A stretch of 64,000 bases of DNA from Roseovarius faecimaris (GTDB lineage: Bacteria; Pseudomonadota; Alphaproteobacteria; Rhodobacterales; Rhodobacteraceae): NCBI RefSeq assembly GCF_009762325.1, contig NZ_CP034348.1, forward strand, positions 316,501-380,500, in the 5' to 3' direction. The translations under genes and the position numbers were made by a program. This document shows, one piece after another, positions 58,937 through 64,000 of this stretch. How positions within the stretch are numbered: the stretch's first letter is position 1; the number at the start of each line of letters is the position of its first letter. The notes under the pieces are model-generated. The model ran no database searches. It saw only the letters and a program-made list of their open reading frames with translations, and was not told the origin of the DNA.

Positions 58937-59305
58937 CTTAACCCCCCAGAGACAGCGGAACGCGACGTTGAAATCGCAAGCCTTGCATCACTACTATACC
59001 ACAAAACTGCTTCTAAGTCCGCAACTTGCCCGAAGCCGACCGTTTAGCACTTTTGTCTTACAATCTGAGCATGTTTCTGACGGGCCGCGTATCAAAAACC
59101 TTCTTTTTTTTGTAACTCCCGGAAATGCGACCGAAATCAATCAAAAATATTTTGTCACAAACCCTTGGCAAAACTCACTGTGGTTTTGTCATGTTTTTGG
59201 CCGCATCCGAGGAGCGGACGTTGGCGTAACGTGCAGCATCTAGTACGTTGGGCTCGACGCAGTCATCCCGACCTCATTGCAGAGCATCGCCTTTAGATAA
59301 AACCA
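58937..59305. other. AT-rich gene-free stretch
   Basis: No supported gene. The only open frame of note (58968-59243) has no good start signal and no family features. By hand count 59101-59160 is one third G+C. CAAAAC and GTTTTG form an inverted repeat around 59175-59195, and TTTTGTCA occurs twice. This looks like the upstream region of the methyltransferase plus foreign DNA. Confidence 0.6.
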
Positions 59306-59326
59306 CCGGACACGGAGGCTGTCCGG
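59302..59326 (-). terminator. probable terminator after ctpA
   Basis: CCGGACA (59306-59312) and TGTCCGG (59320-59326) form a perfect 7-bp stem with a 7-base loop; on the minus strand it is followed by TGGTTTTAT. It lies 30 bases beyond the ctpA stop. Confidence 0.6.
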
Positions 59327-59355
59327 CCCGGCGGTCATGGCGTCTTTGGGCGCGC

Positions 59356-60693
59356 TTACTGAGCCTCGTTCAGCACAGACATGCCGCGCAGAATATCAAT
59401 GGCATATGCCAGTTGATAATCGTCTTCGCGCAGCTTGGCGGCCTGTTCGGCCTTTTCGCGGTCCTCTTCGATCTGGCGGATCTCATCCTCGCTCAGGCTG
59501 TCATTGCCAAGGCTGCCGCGCAGATCGGCTTCTGAACGGTCGAAACGGTTATCAGGCTCGTCACTCTCTTCGGTATTGGCCGGGCGGCGGGGTTGTTCCA
59601 CAAGGATATCCGGCGATACGCCAAGCGCCTGGATCGACCGGCCCGACGGTGTGTAGTAGCGCGCCGTCGTCAGGCGCATCGCGCCATCCCCGCGCAGCGG
59701 CATCACCGTCTGCACCGAGCCTTTGCCGAAGCTTTTCGTCCCCACGACCACCGCGCGGCGGTGATCCTGCAACGCGCCCGCCACGATCTCCGAGGCCGAG
59801 GCCGACCCGCCATTGATCAGCACCACCATGGGTTTGCCATTGGCCAGATCGCCGGGTTCGGCATTGAACCGGTCACCATCTTCGGGGTTGCGGCCCCGGG
59901 TGCTGACGATCTCGCCTTTTTCAAGGAAGGCATCCGAGACCTTGATCGCCTGCGTGAGCAGCCCGCCCGGGTTGTTGCGCAGGTCGAGCACGATGCCATT
60001 GATGGCGTCCATTCCGCCGGCTTCTTCCACCTGCTCTTCGAGCGAGCTGGCAAGGTTGCGATAGGTCTGGTCGTTGAAGGTGGTCACCCGCAGGATCACG
60101 GTGTTCTGCTCGGTCCGTGCGCGCACGGCCGTCAGTTTGATCGTGTCGCGGATGATCGAGACGTCAAACGGCTCGCCCTCGCCCTCGCGCACCACGGTGA
60201 TGACAATCTCGCTGCCCACCGGGCCGCGCATCATGTCCACCGCCTCGTCCAGGGTCAGGCCCAGAACGCTCTCGTTGTCCACATGGGTGATGAAATCCCC
60301 GGCTTCGATCCCGGCCTCGTCGGCGGGGGTGCCGTCGATGGGAGAGACAACCTTCACGAAACCCTCTTCCTGGGTGACTTCGATCCCCAGCCCGCCAAAT
60401 TCGCCGCGGGTCTGCACCCGCATATCAGCGGCGTCATCGGGCGAAAGATAGCTCGAATGCGGATCGAGAGAGGTGAGCATGCCGTTGATCGCGGCTTCGA
60501 TCAGTTCACCCTCGTCCACCTCTTCCACATACTGGGCGCGGATCCGCTCAAAGATATCGCCGAAAAGGTCGAGCTGTTCGTACACATTCGTCGCCTTGGC
60601 CGATTCCTGCGCGAGCAGGGGGGCGGCCACCTGGGTCGAGACAATCAAGCCGGTCAGTGATCCAGCCGCCGCAGCCATCAGGAATTTCTTCAT
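59356..60693 (-). CDS. ctpA: C-terminal processing peptidase, S41 family
   Basis: 445 residues. A signal peptide/anchor (1-28) is followed by a helical region, a PDZ domain (about 95-180, GGLGIEVTQEEG) and the protease core with GGSASASE (295-302) and the lysine of SFGKGSVQ (321-328), the Ser-Lys dyad of tail-specific proteases. The acidic C-terminal extension EESDEPDNRFDRSEADLRG is characteristic of alphaproteobacterial CtpA. It trims periplasmic proteins and peptidoglycan hydrolases. It follows the EnvC-like gene by 3 bases; gpmI, EnvC and CtpA form one transcript. Confidence 0.93.
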   Translation of the reverse strand: MKKFLMAAAAGSLTGLIVSTQVAAPLLAQESAKATNVYEQLDLFGDIFERIRAQYVEEVDEGELIEAAINGMLTSLDPHSSYLSPDDAADMRVQTRGEFGGLGIEVTQEEGFVKVVSPIDGTPADEAGIEAGDFITHVDNESVLGLTLDEAVDMMRGPVGSEIVITVVREGEGEPFDVSIIRDTIKLTAVRARTEQNTVILRVTTFNDQTYRNLASSLEEQVEEAGGMDAINGIVLDLRNNPGGLLTQAIKVSDAFLEKGEIVSTRGRNPEDGDRFNAEPGDLANGKPMVVLINGGSASASEIVAGALQDHRRAVVVGTKSFGKGSVQTVMPLRGDGAMRLTTARYYTPSGRSIQALGVSPDILVEQPRRPANTEESDEPDNRFDRSEADLRGSLGNDSLSEDEIRQIEEDREKAEQAAKLREDDYQLAYAIDILRGMSVLNEAQ

Positions 60694-60696
60694 CTC

Positions 60697-61824
60697 TCAG
60701 TCGTCCTTCTCGGTTTGGAACCACGCCTCGGGGTTCACCGGGATATTGTCTTCTCTGACCTCTATATAGAGGGTTTCGGTCTGGGCGGCACCCGTCTCGT
60801 TGCTGATTTGCGACAAAATTGCGCCATCCCCCGCGCCATCGCCGCCCATCAGGCCAACCGGGCTCCCGCCTGGCAGAACCTCGCCGATCTTACCATAGAC
60901 CACGGCAAGCCCCGCGAACACCATCAGAAGTCCCGACTGCGGCTCCAGGATGATCACATTGCCGTAATCCAGAAGCGGCCCCTGATAGCGCACCGTGGCG
61001 GCGGCAGGGGTAGTGACAAGCGCGTGCGGACGTGTGGCCATGACGATGCCGGGCCGTGCGATGCCCGCGGCGTCCCGCTCGTCCGCGCGGCGCAGGATAC
61101 TGCCGCGCACCGGCAGGGGCAGCGTGCCCTTGCGCTCGACCACGCCCGGCAGGCTGCCGGGCGCCTCGTCAATGGCGATCTCGTTCAGGCCGCTGGCAAA
61201 ACCTTCGAGCGTTTCGGTGGAGGCAATAAGCAACGCGGTCTTTGTCGGATCCTCTGTAAAGCGTCGCGGCAGTTCCGCCCGGTCGGCAATCGCCTGGCTG
61301 AGCGCGGTGCGGGCCTGCTGCGCACCGTTCAACCCCTGCTGAAGCTTGTCCGCTGCGGTCTGCTGCAACAGGCGCAGGGTGCTCACTTCCTGAAGCTGTG
61401 CGCGCAATCTGGCGGCCTTCTGCTCGAGCGCGGGCGTCACATCCGCCAGGATCATGCCCGAGCGCGCCGTCCCCACCGGTCCTGTCGGATGCAGCAGGAA
61501 AACCGGGGCAGGGGCCGACCCGATGCTTTGCAAAACACCCAACAGTCTGGCGATGTCTTCTTCCTGGGCCGCCAGTTCGCGCGCCAGCGTCTCTTCGCGG
61601 ATCGCGGCGCGGCGCAATCCCTCGCGCACGGCCTGCAACCCGTCTTCATAGGCATGCACGGTCTCGGTCAGTGCCTTGACACGATTACGCGCGCTCTTGG
61701 CCTGATCCAGGGCCTGGGCCGCCGCGTTCAGCCGATCTGCCGCCGCGCGCGCCGCTTCGCCCGGATCGCCCTGAGCCAGCGCGAGGCCAGGCAGGCAGAA
61801 CAGGCAAAGGGCGAGCCATTTCAT
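60697..61824 (-). CDS. EnvC-like murein hydrolase activator (degenerate LytM)
   Basis: 375 residues: signal peptide cleaved after ALA near 17, a long coiled-coil (about 25-110 and 130-190) and a C-terminal LytM/M23-like domain. The zinc ligands of active LytM enzymes are missing: where H-x-H is expected the sequence reads LLMVFAGL. This is as in EnvC, which has no hydrolase activity but switches on amidases during cell division. It overlaps gpmI (ATGA) and precedes ctpA, the usual gene order. Confidence 0.9.
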   Translation of the reverse strand: MKWLALCLFCLPGLALAQGDPGEAARAAADRLNAAAQALDQAKSARNRVKALTETVHAYEDGLQAVREGLRRAAIREETLARELAAQEEDIARLLGVLQSIGSAPAPVFLLHPTGPVGTARSGMILADVTPALEQKAARLRAQLQEVSTLRLLQQTAADKLQQGLNGAQQARTALSQAIADRAELPRRFTEDPTKTALLIASTETLEGFASGLNEIAIDEAPGSLPGVVERKGTLPLPVRGSILRRADERDAAGIARPGIVMATRPHALVTTPAAATVRYQGPLLDYGNVIILEPQSGLLMVFAGLAVVYGKIGEVLPGGSPVGLMGGDGAGDGAILSQISNETGAAQTETLYIEVREDNIPVNPEAWFQTEKDD

Positions 61825-63338
61825 TGGATCAGGCTCTTGCCGGTCATTTCAGGCGGCTGCTCCAGCCCCATGAGCTGCAAGAGCGTCGGGGCCAGATCCG
61901 CCAGGCGTCCGGAGCCAAGCTTTGCCCCTTCCGGTCCGCCAATCAGGATTACCGGCACCGGGTTGGTGGTATGCGCCGTGTGCGGTCCACCGGTTTCAGG
62001 GTCGATCATGGTCTCGCAATTGCCGTGATCCGCCGTCACGATCATCGCGCCGCCAACCTCTTCAAGCGCGGCCACGACGCGGCCCAGCCCTTGGTCCACG
62101 GCCTCACAGGCCCGCATTGCCGCCTGCAGATCACCGGTATGGCCCACCATGTCGGGGTTGGCATAGTTCACCACGATCAGATCATATTCTTCCCCGATGG
62201 CGGCCACGAAATGCGCGGTTACCTCTTCAGCGCTCATCTCGGGCTGCAAATCATAGGTCGCCACCTTGGGCGACGGGGCTACAAAGCGGTCCTCGCCCGG
62301 CACAGGCTCTTCCTTGCCGCCATTGAGAAAGAAGGTCACATGCGGGTATTTCTCGGTCTCGGCCAGGTGAAACTGCGTCAGCCCGTGGGCCGAGACCCAT
62401 TCGGCCAGCGTGTTGCGGATATCGCGCGCCGGAAAGACCGTGTCCATCCATGCGTTATGTTCGCGCGAATATTCCACCATGCCAAGCACCGCCGCCCAGT
62501 CCGGGCGGGCGCCCGGGTTGAAGCCTTCGAACTCCGGCTCGGCAATGGCGCGCAGGATTTCGCGCGCACGGTCGGCGCGGAAATTGAGGCAGAACACCCC
62601 GTCGCCCGCTGCTGCGCCGACATAATCACCGATCAGTGTGGGCGAGATGAACTCATCGGTTTCCGACCGTGCATAGGCGTTGCGCACCGCGATCTCGGGC
62701 GTGTCACAACGCGGGCCGCGTCCCAGGATCATCGTGTCATAGGCTTCGCGGACCCGTTTCCAGCGGTTGTCGCGGTCCATGGCGAAGTAGCGGCCGGACA
62801 CCGTGCCGATCCGCACGGGCTCCGGCAGACGTTCGGCCAGCACTCCCAGATAGGTCAGCGCACTTTTCGGGGCCACGTCGCGGCCATCGGTCATCGCATG
62901 CAGCACGACCGGCACGCCTTCGTCGGTCAACGCCTTCGCGGCGGCAACAATATGGTCGATATGCCCGTGCACCCCGCCATCCGAGATAAGCCCGAGCAAA
63001 TGCGCCGTTCCACCCGAGGACTTGAGTTTGGCGATGAAACCCTGCAGTGCCATGTTGCTGAAAAAGCTGCCATCCTCGATGGCGAGGTCGATCTGCCCGA
63101 GGTCCATCGCCACCACCCGGCCTGCGCCGATATTGGTGTGGCCCACTTCCGAATTGCCCATCTGCCCGGTCGGCAGGCCCACATCCGGGCCATGGGTGAT
63201 CAGCGTGTTGTTGGGGCAGGTCGCCATCAGCCGGTCAAACACAGGGGTGTCGGCCAATACCGGGGCATTGGCGGTGCTGTCCTCACTGAGGCCCCATCCA
63301 TCCAGGATGCACAAGACAACGGGTTTGGGCGTGCTCAA
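61821..63338 (-). CDS. gpmI: 2,3-bisphosphoglycerate-independent phosphoglycerate mutase
   Basis: 505 residues, full length. The metal/nucleophile motif MGNSEVGHTNIGAG contains the phosphorylated Ser63; the alkaline phosphatase-type domain shows LDGWG at the N-terminus, DGRD and NYANPDMVGHTG, then ADHGNCE at the C-terminal metal site. It interconverts 3- and 2-phosphoglycerate. Its stop overlaps the EnvC-like start. The order gpmI-envC-ctpA is conserved in many alphaproteobacteria. Confidence 0.96.
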   Translation of the reverse strand: MSTPKPVVLCILDGWGLSEDSTANAPVLADTPVFDRLMATCPNNTLITHGPDVGLPTGQMGNSEVGHTNIGAGRVVAMDLGQIDLAIEDGSFFSNMALQGFIAKLKSSGGTAHLLGLISDGGVHGHIDHIVAAAKALTDEGVPVVLHAMTDGRDVAPKSALTYLGVLAERLPEPVRIGTVSGRYFAMDRDNRWKRVREAYDTMILGRGPRCDTPEIAVRNAYARSETDEFISPTLIGDYVGAAAGDGVFCLNFRADRAREILRAIAEPEFEGFNPGARPDWAAVLGMVEYSREHNAWMDTVFPARDIRNTLAEWVSAHGLTQFHLAETEKYPHVTFFLNGGKEEPVPGEDRFVAPSPKVATYDLQPEMSAEEVTAHFVAAIGEEYDLIVVNYANPDMVGHTGDLQAAMRACEAVDQGLGRVVAALEEVGGAMIVTADHGNCETMIDPETGGPHTAHTTNPVPVILIGGPEGAKLGSGRLADLAPTLLQLMGLEQPPEMTGKSLIQ

Positions 63339-63440
63339 CTCTTGCTCCTGCCTGCGTTGCAGGGTGTCTATCGTCTAACGCGGCAAGGGTGAAGGCAGGG
63401 TAGCGGTAACATTATCGGATTGTTTGCGTCCTATGGTCGC

Positions 63441-63911
63441 TCAGACCCGGTGATAGGGGCTGCCCGCGAGTATCGACGCCGCGCGATAGAGCTGTTCGGC
63501 CAGCATCACCCGCACCAGCATGTGGGGCCAGACCATACGCCCGAAGCTCAGATTGAAATCCGCCCGTGTGCGCAGCTCCTTATCCAGCCCGTCCGCGCCG
63601 CCGATGACAAAGGCCAGATCGCCAACGCCATCGTCGCGCCAGCGGCCGATCTGATCGGCAAACTCGGGGGAGCTGAGTGTTTTGCCCCGCTCATCCAGGG
63701 CGACCAGCGTGGCCCCATCCGGCACCGCGCGAAGCAAAAGCTCGGCCTCTCCGGCCATGCCTTTGCCTTTCTTGTCCTCCACCTCGCGCAACTCCGCCCA
63801 GGTCAGGCCAAGCGGCCTGCCGGTGCGGTCGAAACGGGTCAGGTAATCATCGATCAGCGCGGCTTCGGGCCCGGCGCGCAACCGGCCTACGGCACAGATA
63901 TGGACACGCAT
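63441..63911 (-). CDS. rlmH: 23S rRNA pseudouridine(1915) N3-methyltransferase
   Basis: 156 residues of the SPOUT fold. [33 protein letters not shown], the SAM-binding knot region FVIGGADGL, and the C-terminal [18 protein letters not shown] are RlmH signatures. It methylates pseudouridine 1915 in the decoding region of the large subunit. Its start codon directly abuts the rsfS stop, so the two are coupled. Confidence 0.96.
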   Translation of the reverse strand: MRVHICAVGRLRAGPEAALIDDYLTRFDRTGRPLGLTWAELREVEDKKGKGMAGEAELLLRAVPDGATLVALDERGKTLSSPEFADQIGRWRDDGVGDLAFVIGGADGLDKELRTRADFNLSFGRMVWPHMLVRVMLAEQLYRAASILAGSPYHRV

Positions 63912-64000
63912 TCAGACGGGTTTGGCGGCGGCTTCGGCCCCCGGTAGCCACATCTTCTCAAGCTGGTAGAATTCGCGCACCTCGGGGCGGAAGATGTGCA
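63912..64000 (-). CDS. rsfS: ribosomal silencing factor RsfS, C-terminal part
   Basis: Only the last 29 residues are inside the window; the gene runs off the right edge. Read on the minus strand the frame ends HIFRPEVREFYQLEKMW then LPGAEAAAKPV and TGA, the C-terminal signature of RsfS/YbeB-family proteins. RsfS binds uL14 and keeps subunits apart in starvation. The stop is immediately followed by the rlmH ATG, the common rsfS-rlmH arrangement. Confidence 0.85.
   Translation of the reverse strand, partial: HIFRPEVREFYQLEKMWLPGAEAAAKPV

Noticed and set aside
58968..59243. 91-codon open frame in the AT-rich stretch
   Set aside because: No ribosome-binding site, no conserved features, and it lies in the presumed promoter region of the methyltransferase gene.
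61824..63392. 522-codon open frame on the plus strand
   Set aside because: Exact antisense shadow of gpmI with no recognisable protein features. Similar long shadows opposite tpa (21684-23228), yidC and ribA were dropped for the same reason.
1..64000. CRISPR array, prophage, insertion sequence or integron
   Set aside because: No regularly spaced repeats, transposase, integrase or phage structural genes were seen on either strand.

Overview
The window is dense, GC-rich bacterial DNA with short intergenic gaps and many stop/start overlaps of the ATGA or GTGA type. The gene set points to an alphaproteobacterium of the Rhodobacterales/Roseobacter group. It includes a BztABCD-type amino-acid transporter, an ATP12-type F1-ATPase chaperone, taurine:pyruvate aminotransferase with TauR-like promoter repeats, a betaine-type catabolic operon and a CenR-like regulator. 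The group assignment is inferred from gene content only; no rRNA or tRNA gene was seen.

1-25.2 kb is an accessory catabolic region. After the end of a branched-chain amino-acid-type ABC transporter comes a unit built around a MocR-type (HTH plus PLP-fold) regulator: a divergent enolase-superfamily dehydratase, an FAD amine oxidase, a polyamine-type ABC transporter and a creatinase-like M24 hydrolase. Two operators of identical 48-bp layout flank the regulator, one before the dehydratase and one before the oxidase operon. Next is a minus-strand operon (21.6 to 11.4 kb): GntR/FCD regulator, DapA-family lyase, aldehyde dehydrogenase, an orphan 156-aa protein, a non-pyrrolysine MttB-family methyltransferase, a HpbD-like hydroxyproline betaine epimerase, a cytochrome P450, two SDR dehydrogenases and an FAD oxidase. 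Read together, these genes suggest catabolism of a quaternary-amine proline derivative to a central metabolite. Taurine:pyruvate aminotransferase and an ABC exporter follow. Two copies of an unusual double palindrome with TTCGTACGAA cores lie at 11.1 and 25.2 kb, bracketing this block.

25.2-40.9 kb holds glmM and ugd (sugar-nucleotide supply for envelope polysaccharide), small membrane and periplasmic proteins, an M20 amidohydrolase, an SDR-GNAT pair and glycerate 2-kinase. A tightly overlapping crcB-rluC-HAD phosphatase-ATP12 run leads to the bztABCD operon, which has a terminator-like hairpin after the binding-protein gene.

40.9-57.3 kb is mostly housekeeping: an overlapping set (sterol desaturase-type hydroxylase, Fe-S protein, SixA, HDAC-like), argB, engB, a MOSC protein, yidC, an EAL phosphodiesterase, ttcA and ribA. 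An OmpR-family regulator is followed by an FNR-type box and a candidate small RNA. Then come a DMT permease, exonuclease III, an LRR protein, a YbbN-type thioredoxin, a Lon-substrate-domain protein and a Trm112-like protein.

57.3-59.3 kb looks foreign: AT-richer, with a cupin, a SAM methyltransferase and a gene-free stretch. The window ends with ctpA, an EnvC-like protein, gpmI, rlmH and the 3' end of rsfS, a conserved cell-envelope/ribosome block on the minus strand.
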